This document shows, piece after piece, positions 1 through 26,416 of a stretch of 64,000 nucleotides of DNA. Both the position numbers and the translations under genes were made by a program. The DNA is taken from contig CAOLHI010001253.1 in the NCBI GenBank assembly GCA_948474755.1, positions 348,998 to 412,997 of the forward strand. Reading direction: 5' to 3'. How positions within the stretch are numbered: position 1 is the first letter of the stretch; every line of letters begins with the position of its first letter. Below the pieces are notes generated by a model. The model saw only the letters and a list, made by a program, of their open reading frames with translations. It did not search any database and was not told the origin of the DNA. This DNA comes from Ctenosaura bakeri (lineage: Eukaryota > Chordata > Lepidosauria > Squamata > Iguanidae).

Positions 1-390
1 CAGGGATGGCTAGCTATTGTATTCCAACGTTTTCCCCAGTCAAATTGTATAGGCTTTCAGGGTTTCTTAGAAATACACAACGCTGTTGTTGTTTTCTAAA
101 CCTGTCTTTGTAAATAGCAGCTCAGTACTATGGAATCAAATCATTCATTGCTTTGGAATTCAGTTTCAGCTGAAACTGAAGTTGCTTCAGTTCAGATCAA
201 AGGCAGTTTGGAAACTTACTCCACGTATCTTAAAACAGTTCTGATTTGTATTGGAAAATTCAAATGTCAATTGTGCTCCTGAATTGAATTCATTATCCTT
301 GTTAATATGTGTGGTTAAAACATAAAAGACGCAGATCTTCTCTCTGTAGAGATAACAGAACAGGAAGATGGGAACACAGAATACATGTGA

Positions 391-940
391 TCAAGGGAAG
401 TAATAGTGCCACTGTATTCTGCTTTGGTTAGGCCTCATCTGGAACACTGTGTCCAGTTCTGGGCATCTCATTTCAAGAAGGATATTGACAAGCTGGAGTG
501 TGTCCAATGGAGGGCGACCAAAATGGTGAAGGGTCTGGAAACCATACTCTATGAGGAACAGCTTAGGGAGCTGCGTATGTTTAGTCTGCAGAAGAGAAGG
601 TTAAGAGGGGACATGATAGAAGGGATGCCATGTTGAGGAGGGAGCGGGCTTGTTTTCTGCTGCTCCAGAGACTTGGACAAGGAGCAGTGTATTCAAACTG
701 CAGGAGAAGAGATTCCACTTAAACCTCAGGAAGAACTTCCTGACAGTCAGAGGTGTTCAGCAGTGGAATATGCTGCCTCAGAGTATGGTAGACTCTCCTT
801 CTTTGGAGGTTTTTAAGCAGAGGCTGGGTGGCCATCTGTCAGGAGTGCTCTGAGACGGGTTCCTGCATGGCAGGGGGTTGGACTTGAAGGCCCCTGTGGC
901 CTCTCCCAACGCTATGGTTCTGTGATTCTATGTTGATTCT
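391..940 (+). mobile_element. CR1 LINE 3' fragment
   Basis: The stretch resembles the 3' part of amniote CR1 retrotransposons. It includes the block around 440-530 about a GTGTCCAGTTCTGGGCA core and GGATATTGACAAGCTGGA, and it ends near 925-938 with GATTCTATG-type sequence, the usual CR1 tail. The remnant reading frames at 406-636 and 650-853 belong to this copy and are interrupted. It is 5'-truncated, as most CR1 copies are. A second copy of the same segment lies at 57000-57541. Confidence 0.85.
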
Positions 941-1009
941 GGATTATTATGTGATAGTGAAATATGTAACATAGCAGAAAAGCTTTGAAAGCTTAAAACT
1001 GTAATATTT

Positions 1010-1011
<2 letters not shown>

Positions 1012-1043
<32 letters not shown>

Positions 1044-1085
1044 CACCATCTCCACATCTCTCTCCCTCTCTCTCCCTCTCTCTCC

Positions 1086-1124
<39 letters not shown>

Positions 1125-1127
1125 ACT
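1012..1127. repeat. Compound microsatellite (CT)n/(AC)n
   Basis: A CT-rich tract with CCCTCT interruptions runs directly into an AC dinucleotide tract. The open frame across it (1008-1301) is low-complexity and is not a gene. Confidence 0.95.
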
Positions 1128-2414
1128 CGTTCCCACGTGGCTAAATTCTCTCTCTTTCTAATTCTTTGGATCTTCCTACGTCAGAACATGTTCCCCAGGA
1201 GCTTGTTTGCATCCTTCCTGGCCCTACGATTACATATTTTGAGTCAAAGACTGGAAAGAATCATTATCAGTAGCGGCTTTCATGCTACACAGACCAGCTG
1301 AGCACTATAGCCTACTCACTCAGCTATTTATTTTCACAGTGTGCTCTCCAGTTTTAAAGCAGTCATCCTCTCTCTCTGTTGTTTCTTTCTAGCAGTTGAA
1401 GAGTACAGAAGTCTGAAAACCATGCCAAATCAATACATTTTTTCCAGGTTTATGAATAATTCAGTTTGGAGTTTATGTGTGTATCACCATAGTGTATTGT
1501 TAGTTGAACCATTATTCTTCTGTACTAGCAATCTTGATTTGGCTACAATAGAATTTTTTTCAGTGGTGGCTTGGATTCTTCTCCTGATAGTGAGAAAATA
1601 ATGACACTGTCTACCTTTTTTGGTCCAGATTTTATTTGGTTTGATTTGACTCCCTGCTCAAGGCAAAACCAGACTCTTTAACATTCTCTTTATGCTACTT
1701 TCCTCTAAGATGTCCGTTCTTTTCAGATTCTTCAATCAACAAATCAATATCATTGGGATTTTTGTGTCATGGAATTGGTTTGCTTGGCAGGAAAGCCAGT
1801 TAGAATATACCTGTTTACAGAAACTATGTACCTACAATACTGCATTTACTTGCAACACAGCGGAAAATAAGTCCCATAAATGAGCATTCAGGAGGATGCT
1901 GAAATTGTCAGTGCTATGGCACCTTGTAGCTCTCTAATATGCTAAAAATCATTTATATAGAAGATGGTTTAATATGTTAAGAAAAGAAAATGCTATGTCC
2001 CAGATACCACGACTTGGAAGGATGTAGAAGTTGTCTATGTACCTCATGGTTCAATAGACTAAGAAGGTATACTGACTTTTAGTGTAGGTGAGGAAGCTTG
2101 GTGAAAGTGGTTTTAAACAATGAAGGGCCGCGTAGCATCTTAAAGGCTAAGAAATTATTATCAGATAGACTTTAACGCAATAGTAATTCTGCCAGTCTGT
2201 GCTCTACGTTGATATTGCTGATGCTATGTTGTTTTTCATGTGCAATATTTTTTTTCTGTACAAGAATGGCCAGAGATCCAGTGTTTAAAAATATTTTATG
2301 CTTATGGGTATTGAGTAAATAGTTGAAACTACACTAAAGAAACCAATTTCTTGAAATCACTTACCTGAATGGAGTTTAACTTAATCTTTCCTCATCTTGT
2401 GCCATTTTATAGCC

Positions 2415-2510
2415 AGCTATAGCACTAAATAATTGTTGTTGTTGTGTGCCTTCAAGTCATTTATACAAAATCTAAAATCTGCTCCACTCCACTCCACTCG
2501 GTCAGTCTTG
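2415..2510 (-). mobile_element. Partial tRNA-derived SINE, tail region
   Basis: The TTGTTGTTGTTG run followed by GTGCCTTCAAGTCATTT matches the 3' tail of the SINE seen more completely at 52645-52815, in the same inverted orientation. Only the tail is recognisable here. Confidence 0.55.
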
Positions 2511-2659
2511 GCAATTGTAACCTGAAGCTTTTGCTTTTGCTCATCAGCAATCAGTTTTTTTCTTCCCTTCTCATCCTTTGTTTCTCTTGCACTAAATGTA
2601 GGCTGTAAGCCTGTAGGCAGAGATTGTTTTTTCCGTTTCTGCCACTACACAGCACTTAG

Positions 2660-7254
<4,595 letters not shown>

Positions 7255-7686
7255 TAACACAGCGCACCCCATGAAATAGGCATGTGCAGTTTTGGAGGAA
7301 TGCTTCTTCTGCTTCCTCAGAAGAAAGCCAGCATTTCCATGTGCTATAACTGTTGTTTGATGTTCATTGCCTAGCTCTGGCAAATTGAGAAAGCAGCTTC
7401 TGTCCAGGTCTTCCTATGAGAATGACCGCTAGCTCAACAGCTGATGTTGTGCTGATACGCTGCCGTAAGCTGTTGCTTTCCTTGCTCTGTAAATGCTTCT
7501 AGACTTGTACATTTACCTGCACTGCACCCCTCTCTCACAGTCTCTCGCGTCACAAGGGAATTTGCTGGTGCCTTGGCTGCTTTGCTGCCTGCCTCTCACT
7601 GCTGCTTTTTCCTTTTTTTAAATTCATCTTCATCCATTTTTTTCTCCCTGTCCTACAACTTTTTTGTTTTCTCCTTTTCTTCAAAG

Positions 7687-7716
7687 GCTGTCAGACATTA
7701 CCGAGTCGCCCACGAG
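7687..7716 (+). CDS. TANC2: TANC2 30-nt microexon (probably alternative)
   Basis: Thirty bases lie between a long pyrimidine tract ending TTCTTCAAAG and a GTATAC donor. Phase is 1 on both sides, so inclusion adds ten residues (GCQTLPSRPR region) between the ankyrin array and the TPR domain without a frameshift. The size and the strong T/C-rich tract with upstream TGC motifs (7560-7610) are typical of neural microexons controlled by SRRM4, an established class. I believe mammalian TANC2 has an isoform with the same peptide, but that is from memory. Splicing itself cannot be seen here. Confidence 0.75.
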
Positions 7717-8556
7717 GTATACTTCATTGCTGTCAGCATCCAGCTTGGTGGTCTGACAGCTCTGCTTTTCTCTTCTATGGTTTTGCCTGCCTGCATCTTT
7801 CTCTTCCCACCCCACAACCACTTTTCATTTTCCTCACCTTCAAATAATTATTTTTTTTCCCTTACTGTTGCAGAGAATAACTTGAGCTCAAGACCTAATG
7901 CACTTTTTAAAACAATATAGAATTATTTCTCATCTAAAGCCATCTGAAATGCTTCCCCATGTCCTTCTAGCTCTATTAGTACCGTCCTGTTTGACATTAA
8001 ATTGCCAAGTGAGACTATGGGCCTACATAAGATGATTGTAGAACTGAGCTTTTTCTTAGACTGCATTAGAGGGGAAATGTACTTGGTCGTCCAAACCACT
8101 TATAAACCCTTTCTGAAGTGAATGTTTTTCTGAAGCACTGAAGGTTTTTTAAACTCTGATGTAATGCAGACATAAAGATATCACCCAGAAATTTTCAAAT
8201 CCAAGTATATTCGGATTACTGTAGTGCCCTATAGGTGGTTCTGCTCAACCTTTACATGGACAGTAGAAATCTTTTGTTATTTTTTTTTTCTTCACGTACT
8301 TATCCAGAGCATAACTGTCTTACTTTTCACCATTGCCAAACAGTGAATATTTGGACATTCTCATGGAAGTGACTCCAGAATTTGTGAGTCATTTTAATAA
8401 ATCTGAAAGACAACACTACAAAGAAAATGTGCCTTTTGATTTGAGACATCCCTTTGAAAGGCTGGCTGTAGCAAGTTGTTCTCTCCAGCAGAAACTTTTC
8501 CCCAGGATGTTTTTCTACCTTAGCTTTCCTCCCTTACCACCTTTTGCATTGTATGA

Positions 8557-16914
<8,358 letters not shown>

Positions 16915-17606
16915 AATGGATGTGTCTTGGAGTAAGAGCCTTGTGTTTTCAGCACATTTTTTTCCCAGCTGAATTCTCATAATTATGTTGCTATTTTTTC
17001 TTCCTTTTAAAAATTTCAATTCATTAGTAGACCAGGGGTTTTCCTGTGACTTCTGTGTGATGATGAGGCAGTCCAAGACATGCTCCAAACCCTTCGCTAC
17101 ACACAGATGACCTCAGATAAAGCCAGCACTGTAAATGTTTTCAGCTGTTAATTAGCCAATTTTAGTACATGGTACTGGAGCCAACCCAAACAGATTCTAA
17201 ACACACTCAAGGGAGGTAACCAGCTCTTTGAAGAAAAATTTAATTGCAAAATCTGACAGAATTGAAAATAGGCTTTAAAATTTCCTCCAGAGTTCTGAGC
17301 CTTTATTACTTGGAAATTGCACTCAATCAGCACAGTGCTGTCCTCATTGTTTCCTTGTGCCCAAAGAGCTTGTTAACCTGCACAGAATGGGACTTTTATT
17401 TTGTTTTCAATATTAATACAAAGCTATGCATAAAACCCATCTTGCTTTTCTGATGTGATAGAATTGTACATTAGGGTTAAAAATTCATTATTGTGAATTC
17501 TTAATGTCCTTGCTTGCCAACGTATTTGTATGGACTATCACGGGTAACATTGCTTCGAAAGGCATGTTCCAAAATGATACTGTTTTGATTTTCTTTGAGG
17601 CATTTA

Positions 17607-17612
17607 AATAAA
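17607..17612 (+). promoter_or_regulatory. TANC2: Candidate polyadenylation hexamer, first after TANC2 stop
   Basis: This AATAAA lies about 690 bp after the stop codon and is the first canonical hexamer downstream. Usage cannot be judged from sequence alone. Confidence 0.35.
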
Positions 17613-18348
17613 TATTCAGGGAGAAACCAATATTCTCCCTACTTTAGCCAGTCGATAGGTGGCTACCTCGGTCTGGATGTTAGACATCCAGTTCATTTTG
17701 CCCTCTGGATGGAATTGTATCTAACTGATTCATACTTCAGATATACTTCAAATATTCCTCCCATATTAAAAAAAAAATCATTACAAATTGTCTGAAGTCC
17801 CAGTGCTTTAAAACAGCCTTACTAACTTTAGGTTTCCAGGTGCTGAACTACAGTTTTCATCATCCCTGACAATTGTGCATGTTGAGATGTTGAGAACTAC
17901 AGACCAGCGTTCTCAGGATAATTAAGGTCAAGCAAGGCTTCCTTAAAGCATCATGGGAAAACAGAGGGAGAACCGGAATTGGGTCAGGCACTCCTACAGT
18001 GGCAGCTGATGCCTTTCCCGTGTGTTAGTGTTCTCTAGCAGTCATTTTTGGAGCAGAAATGCTTTGAGCCATGAAGTCACTCCTTTCTTGAAGATACATT
18101 TCTTCTGTTCTCTTCTGGTGTGGTGCACTACAGTTTGGGTTATCCAGGTTAGTGTCATATGAGACTTAAAGGACTATCGTTTGCATGTTAGAAGTTGGAT
18201 TACTTTTCCAAGCCAGGGTGAAAAAGCAGAGCAGTTGACTAAGGAACTCACAAGAATATCAGAAGTTGAAAAAAATGACAGTGAAGAGGTCTGGGATCAG
18301 GGAAAGGGTTATTCCTAGGTAGCAAGGTAGAGCGTTCAAGTACTCTCA

Positions 18349-18757
18349 AGCCCTTTCTGCATCCTACTTGGATCTGTCATTGTCCAGTCCCAATCCCAGC
18401 AGCACCTCTGCCAGGATGAGAGCAGAAACACGAATGCTCTCCTCTGCACAGGCTAGCTCACTGCCAAAGGAGGCGCAGTGGACAAGCCTCTTCCTTCTGC
18501 AGCACAGCCAAGCACTTTCCCAGGCTGTGCAGGAAGCACCTCCATTGCACTTCTGGGGCTTCTGCAGGCCAGGTAAGTGCAGGATGGTGGCACAATTGTG
18601 TGTTGTTATAAGGAAAAACCATCAGTGATTTAATCCACAATCATGCCACCTGGTGACAGGAGAAGGACAGAACTGTGATGATGTCATGCAGAAGTGTTGT
18701 CGCAGTTCCGCTCCTCTCATCCCCATGCCAGGATGGGAGGCTCCTGCAGAAAGGGCC
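18349..18757. mobile_element. MITE, 409 bp, TSD TCA
   Basis: The element has inverted ends (left AGCCCTTTCTGCA, right TGCAGAAAGGGCC) flanked by TCA at 18346-18348 and 18758-18760. The interior has no transposase. It is related to the elements at 38275-38664 (opposite orientation) and 47711-48049, which share the CTTCCTTCTGCAGCACAGCC segment. GG-type termini with 3-bp target duplications suggest a PIF/Harbinger-like superfamily (inference). Confidence 0.8.
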
Positions 18758-21700
18758 TCAGTCCATGCTACTTTATGTTGCCTCAGAAAGCTCTGACTTA
18801 ATACCACAGGGGAATGGGTGAAAAGGGTAATCTGTAAATGCATTCAGGAGCCCAGAGAGCCTCAGAAGTAGATGGAAGTATCCCCATGACCCTGAAGATA
18901 ACAGAAACACAAACACAGAGATACAAATGATACACTGCCCGTCCAACATTTTGATCGGAAAAGGGATAACATCAGCCCAAATGCTTCCAATAAATTAAAC
19001 AGAGAGTTTTCACTATACTATGGTTATTATAGGAATAGATAGCTAATCTCTTGGTTCCAGCTTGAAATGACAGTTTTTTTGTTTCTTTTGTTAATATTTA
19101 TAAAATGGCACAGGAGTTTCCGGAATATGCACCTTTTTCTTCCTGATTCGTTTTCAATACATGGCTTCTTTGCAAAGTATGTGTCCCATGAGGAACTCAT
19201 CTCTATTAATAGTGATAGAACAAGTATTTCCATGAAAATTACAGGGATGTTTCTAACAGTTTGATTTTGGTTCTGCCCTTCTTTTGGCACTCATTTTATA
19301 CATCTTTTTTCATCTCTTATACGGTTAGATTCCCAAATCTGTCTGCATTTGTAACACTGCGTGGGCTGAGGAGCAGCATTTTTCTGCTAGGGGCATGCTA
19401 AGACATGCTAGAGTCCACAAATTCAGACATTTGCAAGTGCTTCTTTTGACGGAGGGCATATTTTAAGTGCTTAAACACATTTAAAGGGACAGCAGTGTTC
19501 CTTCTTATGATGTGTGTGGGATGGGGTGTTCATAAGTCATCCAAAATATAAAGAAGACACCACTCTAAATTACCTCTGACTTATTAATGGAATAGATAAG
19601 ACTACTCTTTACTCCAGCTCTCTATCCCAGTTTCTTTTGTATCTTAAGGACAACTTTAAAAAAAAAAGTTTTTTTTCTGCAGTATGAAGGGATCTTTAAG
19701 ATTTCTGTGTCTTAGAAATGTTTTCTGCTTTGTGAAGACTTACTATTTTAAGCTCTTTAGAACTGGAATATGCATCAAACAAGAATATCTTTCTGTGTGC
19801 GTACTAGTGATTTGCTTCTTTTGAGAGGGGTTTTTTTTTTTTTTTTTGGCATCTCCTTGGGGACTGCTTGCATCATACAGAAACTAGACCCCATTTAGCT
19901 GCAGCAGGCAGTGTAAGGTCAAAATAATTTTTCATTTTTGTGCCTTAGGGCTGTTATAAAAGACATTTGTACCAAATTCTTCAGTACAGTTGATGTGCAT
20001 TGAGACATTGCATTGTCCTGCCTTTCCTGAGAAAGCAAGCGAGAAAAATAACCAAATTTAGCCTCCTTCATCATGTAGGAGACAGAAGAGCAATGCTGCT
20101 GTCATGCCAATGATCTCTGCAGTTCAGGATCTGAATCTTTTTGATGACACAGTGTGTAGAGTCTTGAATGGGGCTGCTTTGCTCTGCTCTTCACTGCCAT
20201 GGGGTTCCCAGTCCTGTACCTGTTTACATTCAGCAATTAGTAGAAGATGTCAGTAAAAGGATGCCATGCACATCTCACATGGGATTTTAATACTGCCCTT
20301 GTGCAGGGTGTTCCCACTCCCCCTCCCCAACAGTACTATGTTGTGATTTTATAGGGTTCTTGCACTGATAGATTTGCCACCTGCCCTCTCTGTAAATGGA
20401 GTGCACTTTACAGTTTCATTTGTTAATATTATAAGTACTGGTTATTTAAGCTTGATTCATGTCTTCATTAGAAATACAGCAGTAACAGCTGAGATCTTGT
20501 CTTTCAGTGTATTTAAACAAAACAGAAGCAATGACTCAAAATATATAGCACAAGTATTAGCTGTTGTATATAAACATCAAAAAGTGAAGTTGGGTTTTCT
20601 TTTTAATATGAAGAGAAATATTTGCTGTGATTTAAAGTGATCTCCCAGCAGTTCTCTTTCGGGGTATCTGAAGCTTAATTGTTGCTGCTTTTAATTATCA
20701 AGTGATACACATTTCAGATGAAATAGGTGCCTGGGAAGGGTACATTCATTAAGATTAGCAGGGAGCAGTTCCTTTGGTGATCTGCTTTCAGCTTATCTCT
20801 GGGTTGTTTCTTGTGTCCTCTCCTAAAATACAATGCTATAGAGCACAACATAATTTCTTTCACTGTCTTTTCTGCAAGTTAAATGCCTTTTCAAGTGGGC
20901 TGCTGCTACTCAGGCAAGTGTTACAGAATGGCTAACATTACAACCCTGAGGCTCACAAATGGGTTAAAAGAGGTAATGCAAAAATACAGTAACTTCCCCC
21001 CACCATCCAAGTTTGAGTTTGATAGCTTTCTTTACCCAAAAAGTAGAATATGCCAAATAAACCAGGTTCTTGCAGCAACATTTCTGCTTTGAATGTATTA
21101 TTACTTTACTAAGGTGCACCATGTTAGTTTATGCTGACATTGCAGAACAGCCTTTATTTGCCCACAGGAGCCTCATTCTAAAACTACAATCTAGATGCTG
21201 GCTTATGGCAAATCATGGTGCTTGAAACTGTGAACGCTGGTTCACTGTTTCTGGGGCCCAAAGTAAACATGAAGCCTCAGGACTATGGGGAAGGGGGACT
21301 TCAATCCTTTTAATTCCTACCAAGAGAGAATTTCTTCCTGGCAAAATTCTCCCCTTAAGCTGCCAGTGGACACTTCATATGACATGCAAATAGCAGCTTC
21401 AGATTACTAGTTTTTCTAGGACCAGAGTAAGGAGACTACTTTTCCTACTCTTTTTGCTCCACCATGACAACTGTTTACAGAACAACAATTATGCATGTTA
21501 ACTACACCCATATAATTAGCACTGTATCTAGTTTGCCCTTGAGTTTTCTGCCAATAGGGCTAGTCACATGGATGCCTAGAAGCTTGATCCTGACCCCCAT
21601 GAATTTGAAATGATTAGCTCCTATCAGGTCCTAAAAACAGGATGGAAATCGCAGTCCATTTCAGGCTCTGCTTGGCTGCAGGGAAGAAGGCTGTCACATG

Positions 21701-24560
21701 GCTTCAACACTGCATGTAAGAAATGTTGTTATAGAATAAGATTCCCTTTAAGAACCTTATTCACAGAAGAGAGACTGAAGATATGCTCTTTCCTTTTCTG
21801 GTTCAAAGAGGCAGGGTCTGTCCACTGAAGCAGAGTATTTGGAGAACATTTCTTTCAAATACTAAGCCTGTAGGGCTTTTCATGTATTTATTTTTACAAG
21901 CTTTAGGGAATGGATAGCAGAGAAAGGGAACAAACCTAGGCATATTCTGAAAACCCAAGTCATTAGCCTGTCTTTGAGCAGCAGTTAACAAATTACCAGG
22001 ATTCCAGATCCACACCGAAGGAGATCTAGGAAAATAAAAACAAACCGAAGTGCCAGCTCCTCTGCGCCTTACATATAGTAATGAACATCACTGCGTGCCT
22101 AGAAATTCTTCTCTGCTTAAGGTGGCCCCTTGCGAACTCTTGGATAGCAGGCTGCATCTCTCTCATTTCTACCACCCTTCCCTCAGTACACTGGGAGTTC
22201 CAGGTTCATCTGTCAAAATCCAGCTTTTTAAAAGGGCTTAGAGCAGGCAAAATGTAACGTACCTCCTTTGACATATTAGATGCCTTCTCTAAATTTATGA
22301 TTGCTGTCTGTAAGGCAGGAGGAATCTGGGGCACAAGCACAAAGGGGTGGAAAACCTAGATGTCCCCTCCCTAATTACTTGAATATTATTGCTGAATAAT
22401 TATTTGGCCCCCAACAACAAGAAGAAAGTCATATTAAGGGCTGAATTTACATAGCAGGCTATTTTGTGGGCAGCTGTTGTTGATGGCTGGATTATTCTAC
22501 AGAACCTCAACATAGTATTGTCAATCTATTATATCAGACTAGATCCTTCACTACAAGTAAATCCCTGCAATCCATTTCTTCTTGCTAATCACTTGGAGCT
22601 GTTCTTGTATAATCAGTTTCTCATTAGATGGGCAGGGACTGCTAGCCAAGGGCTGATTCTGTGTTGTTTAATTTGACTGTGCACAAGAGAGGCTACTGAG
22701 AGAATGGAGAGAGGTTTTGCACTTTTATACTTGCTTAGAAATAAAAAGAGATGTGTGACTTTTTTTCCTGCTGGCTGCCATCATATTGAGTCATAACAGA
22801 GGTTGGACGGTTCAGCTTTGTTCTGCTTGAACATTCAACAGGTCCTGATTGGGATCCAGATCTGCTCATACTCAGACAGATCCATTAGAATCAGTGAAAG
22901 TAAAGTATCATGGGTTAGTTCCATTGATTTCAATGGGTCTTCTGTAACTGTGGTTAAATTTGGAATCAGTCCCTTCTGAATCTCTTTCCTACAGATACCT
23001 ATTCTTACTTACCAATACTAATATTCCTACAGAATGCAAGGCACTAATCTGTATAGGTCCAGGGTTTGGGGTATTTTTGGAGGGGATGAATGTTTTACTA
23101 TTCTTAATGCACCAGTTAAATGTATTTCTCATTTCAATGGAGTTCTTTCATTGATGATTTTCTTCCCCATGAGCATTGCAGCATTTTGCCTGCCTTGTCT
23201 GCCTCTGTACAGCAACACAGCACTCCTTTTATTAAAACCTTTCTGGTTGTCCATCCTTCAAGACACTTGCTGGGAAGACAATTTTTTTTTCCTTTTAGCT
23301 TTTCTATAATTCTGATGTAAAGGATTTTCTCTGTACAGTATAATAATATTCAATTGCATGTTCTGTTCTCTTACTGATATATTGAATCACCACACAGTTG
23401 TGATCTTTTGCAGCAGGGCAGCCGCACAAATCCCTGCGCTTGGCTAAGGCTCTTGGCCACCCCTGTATAAAGGAAAGAAACATGTTTCTTTCCCTTCACT
23501 GTACTTGCTTGAGCAGAGTTTTATTGTCTGTACATGTGAGCTGTGAGATAGACGTGGAAAAAGTTCAAAAAGAATGCATTCTCCCCTCCCCCTCCCTAAT
23601 GTATACAGATTGTAACCTGTACAATGAACTGTATGTATGAAAAAAATGTACTTATTTATAAATGGTTAACACTTGGAAAATGGTGTGTTGACTACTGTGT
23701 TCAACACGTCTGCCCTGGGATGTCAAAAGTGGTGGAATGGAAAAGGTTTGTGGTTTCAGTGAGCAAATCGCCAACCAGTTTACTCATTCACTCATGCTAT
23801 GGCATAACTGTGAGTTAACAGAGCAACTTGTATGTCAGCTCTTTGGAAAGGGCACGTCTCTACTCTCTTGGCCTCAGCAACTCCGTCATAAAGCCCACCA
23901 GCTCAATGGTTCTCAAGGGGATACTTGTGTAATGGTTTAATGGTTCAAGGCCTTAATTGTGGCAGTTGAGGATGGGATGGGGATATAACAGGACACAATT
24001 TTTCAGCCAGTTTTACAAGCATCCCTGGATCATGGATTGACACCTGGGTCCTGTACACCTGCAAATCTAGACTATTTTACCTTTGTATTTAAAACAGTGC
24101 TGTGATGGCAAAACTCCAGTTGCAAAGTAGAGATCCAGTTTGATAACAGATGCATTCTAATATAATTGTAGAGCTGAGCCCACTAGGGAAGTGTATACGA
24201 TTTGTATGATACGTGTACAATTTTATCAGGATTAGGAATAACCTGTTCTCCTTGTTATCAATATAAACTGGATTTGTGTAACATTGATTGGTTGGCCCTT
24301 GTGTCAATCAGCACTAGGTGGTCCTCTCTTAATCCGTTTTATTCTGCTTCCACATTTATTTACATACATTTGGTGTGGGATGGGAGAGAGACAAAAAATC
24401 ATGAAAATATGTCCTAAATCCAGTTGCTAATCCCAACTAGAGTAGACACATTAAATCAGTTGCTGAATAGTAAGTCAATACTTTGGTAAATCCCATTGAT
24501 TCAAATGGCCTGTTCTAGCTGGGGCTAGCAATCAGATGTAGGCCTGTGTATGCGTTTTCT
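18758..24560. other. Rest of probable 3' UTR and downstream flank
   Basis: AT-rich sequence with a poly-T run near 19830-19848 and no protein-like frame. I see no confident repeat apart from the MITE at the left boundary. Beyond about 23.7 kb it is presumably intergenic. Confidence 0.5.
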
Positions 24561-24562
24561 GT

Positions 24563-24770
24563 GAGAGCCAATGTGGTGTAGTAGTTTAGACACTAGATTA
24601 CAACCCGGGAGACTAGGGTTGGATTCCCTGCTTGGGCATGGAAATTGACTGGGTAACCTTAGTGGGTCACATACTCCCAGCCCCAGAAAAACTCACGATA
24701 GGTTCATCTTAGGGGCCATAAGTCAGAAACGATGTGAAGGCCCACAATACACAATACAGTACAACAATAC
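24563..24770 (+). mobile_element. tRNA-derived SINE (Sauria-like)
   Basis: The head contains GAGCCAATGTGGTGTAGTAG (A-box-like) and GGGTTGGATTCC (B-box-like), as in the tRNA-related part of Sauria-type SINEs. The body has TGACTGGGTAACCTTAGTGGG. The tail has CATAAGTCAGAAACGATGTG followed by an AATACAC-rich tract. Other copies are at 34155-34275, 56203-56370 and 52645-52815. Confidence 0.75.
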
Positions 24771-25469
24771 AATGTATTTTACAATGTATTTTCTACACAT
24801 TTCACTGTACAATACACATTTTAGAAATAATTTTGGTGGATTTGAATCCAAAAAAGTACTGCAAAAATTTTAAAGGATGAAATCAGAAGCATAAGTGCCT
24901 TCTGCTCCATACATTAGTTTAGGAAGTGCAGTCAGATCCGAATTGCTTCAAAAAACACAGTGACATAGCCTAACATCCCAACTCAACAAAGCAGATCTTC
25001 TGGCCCTTGGCCAACTGCATTTCAACATGCACATCCCATTTTGAAGAGCTGTGAAATTATAAAATAAGAAAGCCTTTTTTGGTGAATGTTCGATGCACCA
25101 CTTAAGATGCTTCAAGAATTAAAAAGCTGGTGTAATACATAAGGGGAGGGGCAAAAAACCCCAAGAGTTAACCATTGTTCGTATTGGAGACTCTGTGTGT
25201 ATCTTTACAGGAAAAAAAGGCAAAGAAAAACAGAGATCACTCCCTGGCTAAAAGAATGCTCCATCTTCCCTTCACAGGTATGTCAGTGCACAAGATGCTT
25301 GCAATGGCCACATGCCACAGTTCCAGAGCAGATGGGTCACAGATGCCCATTTCAGCCCAGACTGATGCTGTTTGCTAGAATTACGTGAAGTTTTCAGACA
25401 TAGAGTCCCTCATTAGGAGATTATGCCTTCTAAGTTTCATCCAAATAAGTGCAGAATGAAGAATGCGCG

Positions 25470-25536
25470 TCCCAGGATTCCATTGGATGTTGAAAGTGGA
25501 ATAATAGCACTGTAACAATCTAGTGTGGAAATGACC
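25470..25536. mobile_element. Half copy of fold-back MITE
   Basis: Only the right arm is clear: CCAGGATTCCATTGGATGTT, GAAAGTGGAATAATAGCAC and the terminal GTGTGGAAATGACC. It matches the arm of the complete copies at 50572-50741 and 51250-51401. The left arm is missing or degraded. Confidence 0.75.
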
Positions 25537-25754
25537 ACAGTGTTTCTCATGTTGTAGCTAGAGGAGGATCTGTCTGATGATGAAGGGCAAGGATAGTTCA
25601 GGGAACAGGTTCCAGTCAGAACCAGGGTGGTGCATGTGTGTACATGCACACACATGACGAAACTGTCAATGACTGCTTGGTGGAATTGGATGAAATTTGA
25701 AAAGAATGACCCTTGCTAAGGGGATTAAGCTTGCTGCGTGGACACAGGAACCTT

Positions 25755-25890
25755 TCTGCAAAAGCTGGCCCAACAGATGTTGTTGGCTGCAATTTCCATG
25801 AGCCCTAACCACTGGCTGTCAGCTAGGGCTGATGGGCATTGCAGTCCAATAACACACGGAGGGTAACAGTTGCCCACTCCTGATTTACAA
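25755..25890. mobile_element. Palindromic MITE (CCAGATGTT family)
   Basis: Inverted arms around GCCCAACAGATGTTGTTGG and TTGCAGTCCAATAAC enclose a self-complementary centre near AGCCCTAACCACTGGC/GCTAGGGCTGATGGG. This resembles the abundant squamate short element whose ends read as CCAGATGTT...GGACTACAACTCCCA. I cannot fix the superfamily; hAT is possible. Confidence 0.6.
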
Positions 25891-26416
25891 TTTGGGGGGA
25901 TTGACTGCCATTGTTCATGGGCTGTTGTTACAAAAATGGAAGTGGCCCAGGTTAAAAAAATTGTAAAATTTGAGAATGATGATTGGATTAGGCTGGATTG
26001 ATGCCGGATTAATCCATTTTTTTGTGGATTAGAAGTATTAAAGTTTGTAGTAGGGGAATGGTTTATTTGTTGTCCCTCACCATCTTTTTCTCCTTCATCT
26101 GTATGAAAATGGAGAGTTTCAGAAGAGTAGGTGCAATATGAAGGACTTAATGATGAGCACTCTTTGTTTTCTGCTCGCTGTACACCAAAGCCTAGTGAAA
26201 TGTGATAAAGGTAGATGGGAGATACTGTGGCACAGGCAGTAGGGTATAAACGGCCAGCATTTTTCCAGCAGACCCCCTATGCTATTCCTTCCTGGACTAT
26301 ACAGATGCTGTTAATATTTATGTTAAGAAAGAAGCAGAATACTGAAAGAGTCTTGAGATATACCACTTCAGCTTCTGTGTTCAAAGAATGGACTGAGAGC
26401 CCTGGTTAAAAACATT

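Larger units (their letters stand above)
16915..23700 (+). other. TANC2: TANC2 3' UTR (3' end uncertain)
   Basis: No further exon or splice is needed after the stop codon. AATAAA hexamers occur at 17607-17612, 18989-18994 and 21056-21061, any of which could serve a shorter isoform. The segment 23550-23700 is poor in repeats and AT-rich, in the style of a distal vertebrate 3' UTR end. The end given is an estimate. One MITE (18349-18757) sits inside. The short frames in this stretch show no protein signature. Confidence 0.5.
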
